The translations under genes were made by a program, and so were the position numbers. From positions 1-64,000 of the forward strand of contig NZ_JASISS010000005.1 in the NCBI RefSeq assembly GCF_030063195.1: a stretch of 64,000 nucleotides of DNA, given 5' to 3'. Position 1 is the first letter of the stretch, and every line of letters begins with the position of its first letter. The notes under the pieces are model-generated. The model was not told where the DNA came from. It saw only the letters and a program-made list of their open reading frames with translations, and ran no database searches. This DNA comes from Cryobacterium sp. PH31-AA6. GTDB taxonomy: Bacteria; Actinomycetota; Actinomycetes; Actinomycetales; Microbacteriaceae. Shown here piece after piece: positions 27,286-35,723 of this stretch.

Positions 27286-27398
27286 CTTCCTCCGCTCGTC
27301 CGGCACGGGTGTGCGGCACGGCCACCGGCCGACACGCCGACAGGTACCCCTTCAGATTAGCCGATCTCCGCGGGGAACCCTGTGCGCCCCCGGTGCGC

Positions 27399-27431
27399 AC
27401 GAACGGCCCCGCGCAATGCGGGGCCGTTCGT
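27399..27431. terminator. Terminator after the gluconate operon
   Basis: A perfect 14-bp stem, ACGAACGGCCCCGC with GCGGGGCCGTTCGT, closes on a GCAAT loop. It lies 20 bp past the gluconokinase stop on the minus strand and separates it from the copper-related cluster. Confidence 0.85.
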
Positions 27432-27450
27432 CAATCACGTGGTCGCTCTG

Positions 27451-28056
27451 CTACTCGGTCCGGCGCTCCGCGTCAGCGGCCGGAGCTGCGCGGCCGACCG
27501 ATGATTTCCCCGGCTCCGTGGCACCGAGGCTCGATGAGCCCGGACGCGGCGTCAGCCCGAGCCGACGCACGATCTCTGCGGCCTCCTCGGCCGGTGCACG
27601 TCCCGCGTCGATGGTGATCGCCCGCTCGTCGGGGTCCGGCACCTCGAGGGTCGCCACCTGCGAGTCGAGCAGCGAGGTCGGCATGTAGTGGTCGTGCCGG
27701 GTGGCGAGCCGCCGCCCGATCAGGTCTTTCGACCCGGCCAGGTGCACGAAGATCACGTTGTGCTCGCGCAGCACGTCGCGGTAGCGGCGCTTGAGCGCGG
27801 AGCAGGTGATGATCCCGGGCACCCCGGCCATGGTGTGCTCGATGATCCACGACGAGATTGTGTCGAGCCAGGGCGCGCGGTCCTCATCGTTCAGGGCGTG
27901 GCCGGCCGACATCTTGTCGATGTTCTCCTGCGGGTGCAGGTCGTCACCCTCCTCGAGGTCCCAGCCGAGCTGGCCGGCGAGGATGCCCGCCACCGTCGAC
28001 TTACCGGAGCCGGAGATGCCCATGATGACGAGGACGGGCTGCTGGTTCTCGAACAT
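27451..28056 (-). CDS. gntK: Gluconokinase
   Basis: This 201-residue P-loop kinase phosphorylates gluconate to 6-phosphogluconate. Walker A is GISGSGKST near residue 14. E-G-D-D-L-H-P, N-I-D-K-M-S-A-G-H-A-L-N-D-E-D-R-A-P-W-L and CSALKRRYRD are the GntK family signatures. The C-terminal 30 residues are an extra, low-complexity tail. The ATG lies one base after the permease stop, so import and phosphorylation are coupled. It feeds the pentose phosphate pathway. Confidence 0.95.
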   Translation of the reverse strand: MFENQQPVLVIMGISGSGKSTVAGILAGQLGWDLEEGDDLHPQENIDKMSAGHALNDEDRAPWLDTISSWIIEHTMAGVPGIITCSALKRRYRDVLREHNVIFVHLAGSKDLIGRRLATRHDHYMPTSLLDSQVATLEVPDPDERAITIDAGRAPAEEAAEIVRRLGLTPRPGSSSLGATEPGKSSVGRAAPAADAERRTE

Positions 28057-28057
28057 G

Positions 28058-29476
28058 CTAGATCACGATGTTCAGGAGGAGCACGCCGGCCAGGCCGGTG
28101 ACCGAGATGAGACACTCCATGACGGTCCAGGTCTTGAGGGTCTGCCCGACCGTGGTGCCCAGGTATTCCTTGACGAGCCAGAAGCCGGCGTCGTTGACAT
28201 GGGAGAGGAACAGCGAACCGGCGCCGATCGCGAGCACCATCAGGGAGAGGTCCGTGCCGGTCAGGCTGGCGGCAACGGGGGCGAGGATGCCGGCGGCGGT
28301 GACGGTCGCGACCGTCGCCGAGCCGGTGGCGACGCGCACGAGCGCGGCGACTATCCAGGCGAGGAGGAGCACCGAGATGCTGCTGCCTGCGACGGCGTTC
28401 GCGATGACCCCGCCGATTCCGGTGTCGATCAGGACCTGCTTGAACCCGCCGCCGGCGCCGACGATGAGGAGGATTCCGGCGATCGGGGGCAGCGAGTCGG
28501 CGAGCGACGTCGACACCGCGGCGCGGTCCATGCCGCCGCCACGGCCGAAGACGATCATGGCGTAGATGACGGCGAGGCCCAGGGCGATCATCGGGGTGCC
28601 GAGGAAATCGAGTGTCGCGTTGAGCGGGTCCGTCGAATTGGGGGCGATGGCGTCGGCGATCGACCTGGCCAGCATGAGGACGACGGGCAGGAGGATGCCG
28701 GAGAGGGTGATCAGGAAGCTGGGGCGCTTGGTCTGCGTCTCACCGGCACCGAGGTCTTCGGTGGTGATGAACAGCGCGGGCACGGGCACGGAGACCCAAC
28801 GGCTGGCGAACTTGCTGAAGATCGGGCCGGCGACGATCACCGTGGGGATGGCGACGAGAACGCCAATCGCGAGAGTGAGGCCGAGGTTGGCGCCGAGGGC
28901 CGTGACGGCGACGAGGGGGCCGGGGTGGGGCGGGACCAGGCCATGCATGACCGACAGCCCGGCGAGGGCGGGAATGGCGATCCGGATGAGGGACATGCCA
29001 CTGCGTCGTGCGACGAGGATGATCACCGGGATGAGGAGCACAAGGCCGACCTCGAAGAACATCGGCAGGCCGATCAGGCCGCCGATCAGCGCCATCGTCC
29101 ACGGCAGCGTGCGAACACTGGAGCGAGTGACCAGCGAATCGACGATCCGGTCGGCTCCGCCCGAGTCGGCGAGCAGCTTTCCGAACATGGCCCCGAAGCC
29201 GACGAGGATGCCGACACCGGCCATGGTTCCGCCGAAGCCGGTGCTGAAACTGGTGACCGCGGCGCCCGGTGCGAGCCCCGCGCCGGCGCCGACGCCGACG
29301 GCGCCGATCGCGAGGGCGAGGAACGGGTGGACCTTGAGCCAGGTGATCAGCACGATGATGACGGCGATGCCGACGAGCGCGGCGATGATCAGCTGGGCGT
29401 CGCTTCCGGCCGGGGTGATCGGCACAACCGGCGCGGTGGCCATTGTCGCAAGGGAGAGATACATCTGAATGTCCAT
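28058..29476 (-). CDS. gntP: Gluconate:H+ symporter, GntP family
   Basis: This protein of about 472 residues has twelve or more hydrophobic segments of the GntP family. LVPPHPGPLVAV near residue 170 and FLSHVNDAGFWLVKEYLG near the C-terminus are family signatures. It imports gluconate or a related sugar acid. Two in-frame starts lie upstream of the chosen ATG at 29476 (an ATG at 29503 and a TTG at 29507-29509), and none has a clear ribosome-binding site. It is divergent from the GntR-type regulator with a palindromic operator between them. Confidence 0.9.
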   Translation of the reverse strand: MDIQMYLSLATMATAPVVPITPAGSDAQLIIAALVGIAVIIVLITWLKVHPFLALAIGAVGVGAGAGLAPGAAVTSFSTGFGGTMAGVGILVGFGAMFGKLLADSGGADRIVDSLVTRSSVRTLPWTMALIGGLIGLPMFFEVGLVLLIPVIILVARRSGMSLIRIAIPALAGLSVMHGLVPPHPGPLVAVTALGANLGLTLAIGVLVAIPTVIVAGPIFSKFASRWVSVPVPALFITTEDLGAGETQTKRPSFLITLSGILLPVVLMLARSIADAIAPNSTDPLNATLDFLGTPMIALGLAVIYAMIVFGRGGGMDRAAVSTSLADSLPPIAGILLIVGAGGGFKQVLIDTGIGGVIANAVAGSSISVLLLAWIVAALVRVATGSATVATVTAAGILAPVAASLTGTDLSLMVLAIGAGSLFLSHVNDAGFWLVKEYLGTTVGQTLKTWTVMECLISVTGLAGVLLLNIVI

Positions 29477-29580
29477 TCCGAGGCCGCGTCCCTGCGACCC
29501 CATCGTCAAAGTGGTGCACGGGGAATCGTCCGGCCGGCTGCGAGTCCGGTCTGGCGGGAAAAAACACCGTGCGGTAATTA

Positions 29581-29596
29581 ATCTGATTAATCAGAT
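29581..29596. promoter_or_regulatory. Palindromic operator in the gluconate divergent region
   Basis: ATCTGATTAATCAGAT is a perfect 16-bp palindrome in an A/T-rich patch between gntP and the GntR/FadR regulator. FadR-subfamily regulators bind short palindromes of this size. It is the obvious site for the adjacent regulator to control both transcripts. Confidence 0.7.
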
Positions 29597-29734
29597 ATTT
29601 GAGTGTCGCATACGTTCGGTGGTTTTGGAAACGGCGACGGCACAATTCGCCGATACGATCGCGGTGGCGCTGTGAACGGCCGACGCAGGCTCGCCGCGAG
29701 CGACCGAGGCACCCGGCACCGGAAGGAAATACTG

Positions 29735-30499
29735 ATGATCACTGGCGTTGGCCCCGGCTCGTGGCGCGAACGAGGACTGCACGCCCGCGTGCTGAACTCC
29801 CTCGGCCAGGAGATCGTCGACGGCGGCTACGCGCCCGGTGACATCCTGAACCTCGACGAGATCATCACGACGTTCGCGGTCTCTCGATCCGTGCTGCGCG
29901 AGGCGCTGCGGGTGCTGCAGTCGCTCGGCATGGTCGAACCACGCCAGCGCGTCGGCACGCAGGTGCTTCCGCGTGAGGCCTGGGACCTGATGAACCCGCA
30001 GATCATCGTCTGGCGCGGCCGCGGGCCCGAGTACTTCACCCAGATGCGCGAGATGCTCGAACTTCGGCTCGGGATCGAGCCGGTCGCGGCCCGGCTGAGC
30101 GCCAGGTTGATGACGCCTGAACAGCTCGCCGGCGTCGCCGAGGCCGCCTCGGCGATGGTCGCCGCCGATCTCGCCGGCGACGGCCGCGGGTTTCTGGAGG
30201 CGGACGTCGCCTTCCACTCGTTGATCCTGATCGGTTCGGGCAACGGCGTCATGGGCCACTTCGCCGGCACGGTTGCAGCCCTGCTGCGCACCAGGGAGGA
30301 GGAGAAACGGTTCACCATCACCGAGTACACCCCGCCCTCCGCGCACCGGCACAACCAGCTCGCCGTCGCTCTCGCCGAGCGCGACGGTGACGCCGCCTAC
30401 CGGTGGTCGTACGCGACCATCGAGGCCACCCTGGCCGAGTTCATGCAGGAGGCCGTCGCTCCGTCCGGTCGGGGGCCCTCTGGCCGGACCCGCGGCTGA
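29735..30499 (+). CDS. GntR/FadR family regulator of the gluconate genes
   Basis: This 254-residue regulator has an N-terminal winged helix (L-N-L-D-E-I-I-T-T-F-A-V-S-R-S-V-L-R-E-A-L-R-V-L) and a C-terminal all-helical FCD domain. Metal- and effector-binding acids and histidines appear in E-A-D-V-A-F-H near residue 152 and S-A-H-R-H-N near residue 205. It should sense gluconate or 6-phosphogluconate and release the palindrome at 29581-29596. The start is the ATG at 29735, which has a GGAAGGAA site. Confidence 0.9.
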   Translation: MITGVGPGSWRERGLHARVLNSLGQEIVDGGYAPGDILNLDEIITTFAVSRSVLREALRVLQSLGMVEPRQRVGTQVLPREAWDLMNPQIIVWRGRGPEYFTQMREMLELRLGIEPVAARLSARLMTPEQLAGVAEAASAMVAADLAGDGRGFLEADVAFHSLILIGSGNGVMGHFAGTVAALLRTREEEKRFTITEYTPPSAHRHNQLAVALAERDGDAAYRWSYATIEATLAEFMQEAVAPSGRGPSGRTRG

Positions 30500-30513
30500 C
30501 GCCGCGGCATCGC

Positions 30514-31800
30514 TCACAGCCGGGCGAGACGCTCGATGTCCTCCAGGAACTCGGCCGCCACCTGTGCCGAAACCGTGGTGCGCGTCGAACGGATTGCCGC
30601 CAGGTAGTCCTCGGTGCCCGGGCCGCTCGCATCGGCGTCGCCGCGGTCCTCGAAGAGCGCTCGCTCCAGCGCCTGCTGGGAGGCCCGCCGGGCGGCATAC
30701 TCGATGTCGGCCGGCGAGAACCCTCCGCTCGCCTCCACCAGGGTGGCCAGGTCGACGGTTCCGGCGAAGGGTTTCGGGATGTATCCCTCCCAGATGGCCT
30801 GGCGGGCGGCATCGTCCGGCAGGCCGATCGGGATGACATAGTCGAACCGGCCGTGCCGGAGCAGGGCGGAGTCGAGGGCCCGGATGAAGTTGGTCGCGCA
30901 GACGAGTAGCCGGCCCGGCTGCTCCCGGAAGGCCGGGATGATCTTGAGCAGTTCATTGGTCACGCCCTGGAGGGGCGAGGGGGGTTCGCCGCCACGCTGC
31001 GCGGCGATCTCCTCGACCTCGTCGATGAACACGACCGCGTGCTCCAGCTCGGAGATCTTGAGGAAGGTCTCTCGGAGCGCCCCGGCCAGACCCTGGGGGT
31101 CTCCGGCGAGCCGCGACGGGAACACCTCGACGAACGGCCATTCGAGCCGGGAGGCAATGGCCTTCGCGAAGGTGGTCTTGCCGGTGCCGGGAGGGCCGAA
31201 CAGCACGACGGCCTTGGGCGGAACGACGCCGTACAGGTCGGCCATCTCCGGTTTCGCCAGGGGCATGACGAGACGGCGCTCGAGCAGCTCCTTCTCCGTG
31301 CGCATGCCGCCGACCCCGGCCCAGAGGTCTCGGGGAAGCACCCGGCCGCCCAGCTCGCTGAGGGCGCGCAGGCCCTCGCGTTGCACGGGGATGTCGCGCT
31401 CGAAGTAGCGCAGGTGTTTTTTCACCTCGAAGCCGCGGTTGAGGAAGGCGTCGACCCGGCTGGCGGTCTCGGGCATCAGGGCGGACAGTTTCGTGATCCC
31501 GTGCGGCGCCATCCGCGCCTCGAGGGCCGCGAGCATGGCGCTGCCGATGCCCTGGCTCTGCCACACCTGCCGGGTGGCGAGGAAGACGATCCAGCCCTGG
31601 GCGTGCGCGGCCCGGCCGACGGCCGCGCCGACCACCTCATCGCCGTGCAGAGCGACGACGGCGTGGTCCATCTGGCAGGAGGCCAGCACCTCGGAGAGCC
31701 CATAGACCGGCTCGGTCTTGGCGGCCGTGATCTCCTGCCAGAGCTGGAGGATGCCGTCGAGGTCGTCGGCATGGAAGTCCCGAATACGCCAACCGGTCAT
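30514..31800 (-). CDS. GNAT acetyltransferase fused to an AAA+ ATPase
   Basis: This 428-residue protein joins two domains. Residues 1-145 are a GNAT fold with the acetyl-CoA loop Q-S-Q-G-I-G-S-A-M near residue 82. Residues 165-425 are an AAA+ module with Walker A GPPGTGKTT, Walker B VVFIDEVEE, the sensor region CATNFIRALD and an arginine-rich RHGRFDYVIPIGLPD segment, as in FtsH/ClpX-like relatives. The reading frame is continuous. It might couple protein remodelling to acetylation, but no substrate is indicated. It stands alone between convergent and divergent genes. Confidence 0.85.
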   Translation of the reverse strand: MTGWRIRDFHADDLDGILQLWQEITAAKTEPVYGLSEVLASCQMDHAVVALHGDEVVGAAVGRAAHAQGWIVFLATRQVWQSQGIGSAMLAALEARMAPHGITKLSALMPETASRVDAFLNRGFEVKKHLRYFERDIPVQREGLRALSELGGRVLPRDLWAGVGGMRTEKELLERRLVMPLAKPEMADLYGVVPPKAVVLFGPPGTGKTTFAKAIASRLEWPFVEVFPSRLAGDPQGLAGALRETFLKISELEHAVVFIDEVEEIAAQRGGEPPSPLQGVTNELLKIIPAFREQPGRLLVCATNFIRALDSALLRHGRFDYVIPIGLPDDAARQAIWEGYIPKPFAGTVDLATLVEASGGFSPADIEYAARRASQQALERALFEDRGDADASGPGTEDYLAAIRSTRTTVSAQVAAEFLEDIERLARL

Positions 31801-31868
31801 TGAGGCTCCTTCGCGTCATGAGGTGTTCTGACAAATCTAGAACACCCGGAAGCCGAGTCGAGACGGCG

Positions 31869-34490
31869 CTACCCGGCGTTGCCGTCGGCGAGCCGCCTGG
31901 CGAGGTAGGGAGCTGTGCGGCTCGATGCGTGCGCGGCCACTTTCTCCGGCGGCCCCGAGACGAGGATGCGCCCGCCTGCGTCGCCGCCGGCCGGCCCGAG
32001 ATCGATCACCCAGTCGGCCGCGGCGACCACGTCGAGGTCGTGCTCGACCACGATCACCGTGTTGCCGGCGTCTACCAGCCGATTCAGCTGACTCAGCAGG
32101 AGCCGCACGTCGGCCGGGTGCAGGCCGGTGGTCGGCTCGTCGAGGAGGTAGAGGGTGTGCCCGCGTCGGGCCCGCTGGAGCTCGGTGGCGAGCTTGATCC
32201 GCTGGGCCTCGCCGCCGGAGAGTTCGGTGGCCGGCTGGCCGAGCCGGAGGTAGCCGAGGCCGACCTCCCGGAGCGTGACGAGGCTGCGCGCGGCGGCCGG
32301 GACATCCGCGAGGAACTCGGCGGCGGCGTCCACGGTGAGGCCGAGCACATCCGCGATGGTGTGGCCGTCGTAGCGGATCTCCAGTGTTTCGACGTTGTAG
32401 CGGGAGCCGCCGCAGGCCGGGCACGGCGCGTAGCTGCCCGGAAGGAAGAGCAGCTCGACGGCCACAGACCCCTCGCCGAGGCAGGTCTCGCAGCGGCCGC
32501 CTGGCACGTTGAAGGAGAAGCGTCCGGCGCCGTAGCCGCGCGTGCGGGCCTCGTCGGTCGCGGCAAAAGCCGAGCGCACCGCGTCGAAGAGCCCCGTGTA
32601 GGTGGCGAGATTGGAGCGCGGGGTGCGGCCGATCGGTTTCTGGTCGACCCGCACGAGCCGGTCGACGGCGGCCAGCCCGGTGATGTCGTCGACGGACGTG
32701 CTCTCGGCGACCGTGCTCGGGGCGTCCGTGTTGACGGCGTCCGCGCCGAGGGAATCCGGCTCGGCGACGTCCCGGTCGCCAGGCTGCAGCGCGTGTCGCA
32801 CGGCATCGGCGAGGACCTGGCTGACCAGCGTGGACTTGCCCGAGCCGGAGACGCCGGTCACCGCGGTGAGCACCCCGAGCGGGAAGCTGGCGTCGAGGCC
32901 GCGGAGGTTGTGGCGGCTGATGCCGTGCAGGCCCAGCCAGTCGGCCGGAACCCGGCGGTCCGGCTCGGCCGTTGTGGCGGAGGGGGCAGTGAGACCGTCC
33001 CCGGCCTCGGTGCCCGCCAATTCGGTGCCGGCGACGTCGGTGCCGGCGAAGAGGAAGCGGCGGGTGATCGATTCCGGCACGTCGGCAAGTCCGGCGATGG
33101 GTCCACTGTAGAGCACGGCGCCGCCCTCGGTGCCGGCCCGCGGCCCGACGTCGACGACCCAGTCGGCGCTGCGCACGACGGCCATGTTGTGCTCGACGAC
33201 GAAGACGGAGTTGCCCGACTCCCGGAGCTGCGCGAGCACGACGAGCAGCGGTTCGGCGTCGGCCGGGTGCAGCCCGGCCGAGGGCTCGTCGAGCACGTAG
33301 ATCACGCCGAACAGCCCGGAGCGCAGCTGGGTGGCGATGCGCAGGCGCTGCATTTCGCCGGGGGAGAGGGTCGGGGTGGCCCGGGCCAGGCTCAGGTAGC
33401 CGAGGCCGAGCTCGAGCAGCACCTCGATCCGGGAGAGCAGGTCGCGGGTCAGCGTCACGGCCACCTCCGTGACCTCGCCGGATGCCGCATCCGGCCGGGC
33501 CGCCCCGGCCTCGGTGAGCTCCGTCGTCGGCCGGATCACGTCGGCGAGCCCGGTCAGCGGCAGCGCGGCCAGCTCGGCGATCGTCAGGCCGGCGAAGGTG
33601 ACGGTGAGCGCCGCGGGGGTCAGCCCGGTACCGCCGCAGAGCGGACACGGCCCCGACTCCACGAAACGCAGCGCACGTTCGCGCTGGCTTTGGCTTTTCG
33701 AGTCGGCCAGGGTGTGCATGACGTAGCTGCGCGCGCTCCAGAACCGGCCCTGGTACGGCTTGGCGATCCGGTCGCGCTGGGGCACGACCTCGACCACGGG
33801 CTGCTCCTCGGTGAACAGGATCCACTCCCGGGCGGCGGCAGGAAGGTCACGCCAGGCCGTGTCGACGTCGTAGCCGAGCACGATCAGGATGTCGCGCAGG
33901 TTCTTGCCCTGCCAGGCCCCTGGCCAGGCGGCGATGGCGCCGTCGCGGATGCTCAGGGTCGGGTCAGGCACGAGGGAGTCGGCCGTGACGGTGTGCGCGG
34001 TGCCCAGCCCATGACAGCGCGGGCAGGCTCCCGCGGCCGTATTCGGCGAGAAGGAATCCGACTCCAGGCGCACGGCACCGGCCGGGTAGGTGCCGGCCCG
34101 GGAATACAGCATCCGGAGCGAATTGGAGAGCGTGGTGAGTGTGCCGACCGACGAACGGGAGCTGGGGGTGCCGCGTCGTTGCTGCAGGGCAACCGCGGGC
34201 GGCAGCCCGGTGATCTCGTCCACCCGCGGGCTGTGCCCCTGCTGGATCAGGCGACGGGCATATGGCGCCACCGATTCGAGGAACCGCCGCTGGGCCTCGG
34301 CGAAGATGGTGCCGAACGCCAGGGACGACTTGCCTGAGCCGGAGACCCCCGTGAAGGCGACGATCGCGTCGCGCGGCACGTCGACGTCGACGTCCCTCAG
34401 GTTGTTCTCCCTCGCGCCGCGCACGCGAACGAATCCGGTCGGCGCGGCACTGGTCGGTTCGGAGGGCTGGCGGGAGGAATGCGGTTGCAT
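31869..34490 (-). CDS. UvrA-like ABC ATPase (UvrA2 class)
   Basis: This 873-residue protein has two ABC ATPase modules, each with GVSGSGKS Walker A, and zinc-binding cysteine sets (CPRCHG, CPLCGG, CETCLG, CPACGG). SGGEAQRIKLATEL and LLDEPTTGLHP are the second signature and Walker B. It is shorter than true UvrA (about 950 residues) and fits the UvrA2/drug-tolerance class that lacks the UvrB-binding insert. The ATG at 34490 is used; the upstream extension lacks coding character. Most likely roles are tolerance to DNA-binding compounds or a repair side activity. Confidence 0.88.
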   Translation of the reverse strand: MQPHSSRQPSEPTSAAPTGFVRVRGARENNLRDVDVDVPRDAIVAFTGVSGSGKSSLAFGTIFAEAQRRFLESVAPYARRLIQQGHSPRVDEITGLPPAVALQQRRGTPSSRSSVGTLTTLSNSLRMLYSRAGTYPAGAVRLESDSFSPNTAAGACPRCHGLGTAHTVTADSLVPDPTLSIRDGAIAAWPGAWQGKNLRDILIVLGYDVDTAWRDLPAAAREWILFTEEQPVVEVVPQRDRIAKPYQGRFWSARSYVMHTLADSKSQSQRERALRFVESGPCPLCGGTGLTPAALTVTFAGLTIAELAALPLTGLADVIRPTTELTEAGAARPDAASGEVTEVAVTLTRDLLSRIEVLLELGLGYLSLARATPTLSPGEMQRLRIATQLRSGLFGVIYVLDEPSAGLHPADAEPLLVVLAQLRESGNSVFVVEHNMAVVRSADWVVDVGPRAGTEGGAVLYSGPIAGLADVPESITRRFLFAGTDVAGTELAGTEAGDGLTAPSATTAEPDRRVPADWLGLHGISRHNLRGLDASFPLGVLTAVTGVSGSGKSTLVSQVLADAVRHALQPGDRDVAEPDSLGADAVNTDAPSTVAESTSVDDITGLAAVDRLVRVDQKPIGRTPRSNLATYTGLFDAVRSAFAATDEARTRGYGAGRFSFNVPGGRCETCLGEGSVAVELLFLPGSYAPCPACGGSRYNVETLEIRYDGHTIADVLGLTVDAAAEFLADVPAAARSLVTLREVGLGYLRLGQPATELSGGEAQRIKLATELQRARRGHTLYLLDEPTTGLHPADVRLLLSQLNRLVDAGNTVIVVEHDLDVVAAADWVIDLGPAGGDAGGRILVSGPPEKVAAHASSRTAPYLARRLADGNAG

Positions 34491-34702
34491 CCGCACGACT
34501 CTAGCGGGCGAGACTGGCCGATTCCCCTGTGCGGGCATGCCGGAGGTATCATAGGGGATGCGATCCCGTCCACTGATGGTGGTGGGTCGGTGGGACATCC
34601 CTCGCAAAGTCCGATGCCAAACCGTGACAATCTCGATCGCTCATTCACCGAACCAGGCTCAGCGGCGTGCCGTTCATTTCACGTTTGAGACTGAGAGACC
34701 CA

Positions 34703-34825
34703 TTGGCCGATTCCACGATAACTTCAACCCCCCACTACGTTTCGACGCTTCGGTGGGCAGCACTCAAGCGGGAGTTCGTGTCCCGCCAGGTCGCCGGCGG
34801 CGACCGTGACGACGACCGAGACTGA
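34703..34825 (+). CDS. Microprotein A of a tandem paralogous pair
   Basis: A TTG-started frame codes for 40 residues, with the core LRWAALKREFVSRQ followed by a charged tail. It is paralogous to the next small gene, which has P-R-W-A-E-L-K-R-A-Y-V-A-R-Q. DNA similarity begins before the start codons (GAGACTGAGAG against GAGACTGAGGG, then the Met-Ala-Asp/Glu-Ser-Thr start), which supports a true duplication and fixes the start. The family is unknown to me. It is likely cytoplasmic, with a short amphipathic helix. Confidence 0.6.
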   Translation: MADSTITSTPHYVSTLRWAALKREFVSRQVAGGDRDDDRD

Positions 34826-34832
34826 GGGCACC

Positions 34833-34994
34833 GTGGCCGAATCCACCCCGATTGACTCGACGCAACCGGCAAACCAGGTCTCCCTTCCCCGGTGGGCGGA
34901 GTTGAAGCGTGCCTATGTGGCACGCCAGGGCAAGGAGCACGGCGCCTCAGCGAAGGGTGCGGCCGACCCCGACCCGATCGCCCCGGAGCACTGA
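34833..34994 (+). CDS. Microprotein B of a tandem paralogous pair
   Basis: A GTG-started frame of 53 residues begins Met-Ala-Glu-Ser-Thr and carries P-R-W-A-E-L-K-R-A-Y-V-A-R-Q near residues 19-32, then a Lys/Ala/Pro-rich tail. A GAGGG site precedes the GTG. It lies 7 bp after microprotein A and shares the R-W-A-x-L-K-R-x-(F/Y)-V-x-R-Q core. An upstream in-frame GTG at 34806 would overlap the first gene; the internal start is preferred because it matches the paralogue. The function is unknown. Confidence 0.6.
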   Translation: MAESTPIDSTQPANQVSLPRWAELKRAYVARQGKEHGASAKGAADPDPIAPEH

Positions 34995-35077
34995 CCGCCC
35001 GTCCCCAGCACTGAGTTGCAGAGATAGCACCCTCGTGCGCCGAGAAGAGGTGCGTTGTCCGTAATTGAGGGCTGGGG

Positions 35078-35626
35078 TCACGGCGCGGGAGCGAGAATCC
35101 AGAGCACTTCGCACTCGTCGGCGTCCGACGGGTTGCGCCAGGTGTGCGGGTCGCGGCCGCGGAAGGTGAGCGCGTCGCCGGCCTCGAGGGAGAACGTCTC
35201 CTCACCGATGACGATGACCAGGGTGCCGCGCAGTACGTAGGCGAATTCGACCTCGGTGTCGAGCGCGTAGAGGTCCAGGCCGGCCGAGCCGCCGGGGTCG
35301 ATCACCGAGCGGATGACCTCGACCTGGCTTTGATTGCCGGGCGTCAGCAGGCTCTCGGTGGCGCCCCTTCCGCCGAAATTGATCGGTGCGCCGTGCCCTG
35401 CGCGCACGATCTGGGTGGGCGGCGCCTCGAACAGTTCGCCCACGCGCAGCCCGACCGCGTCGCAGATGGCCACCAGGGTGGCCACGGACGGCGAGACCTG
35501 GTCACGCTCCAGCCGGCTGACGAATCCCTGGGTGATCCCGGCGCTGGTGGCGACGGCCTCGAGCGTGAGGCCCTTGCCCAGCCGCGCCGCGCGCAGTCGC
35601 GCGCCGATCGGAACCTGACGTGCCAT
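35078..35626 (-). CDS. XRE-cupin transcriptional regulator
   Basis: This 182-residue regulator has an N-terminal helix-turn-helix (L-E-A-V-A-T-S-A-G-I-T-Q-G-F-V-S-R-L-E) and a C-terminal cupin (E-F-A-Y-V-L-R-G-T-L, then D-A-L-T-F-R-G-R-D-P-H-T-W-R-N). This is the common HipB/PuuR-like layout that senses small metabolites. The ATG has an AAGGG site upstream. It lies downstream of the MFS-thioesterase fusion on the same strand; control of that gene is possible but not shown. Confidence 0.87.
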   Translation of the reverse strand: MARQVPIGARLRAARLGKGLTLEAVATSAGITQGFVSRLERDQVSPSVATLVAICDAVGLRVGELFEAPPTQIVRAGHGAPINFGGRGATESLLTPGNQSQVEVIRSVIDPGGSAGLDLYALDTEVEFAYVLRGTLVIVIGEETFSLEAGDALTFRGRDPHTWRNPSDADECEVLWILAPAP

Positions 35627-35723
35627 GAGGAACCCTTGCCTGTCGACCTGCCGCGCGGCCGTGCAGCGGGCTGCCGTCGGCTGGTCACTAGGCTACCGGT
35701 CGCACCGGATCACCGCCCTGCCG

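Noticed and set aside
27340..27361. Possible third CsoR operator (TACCCC half-site) upstream of the single-pass membrane protein
   Set aside because: Only one half-site is present; the second half does not match, so I do not count it with the two good sites.
34491..34702. Possible third microprotein copy upstream of the tandem pair
   Set aside because: No frame there contains the R-W-A-x-L-K-R core.
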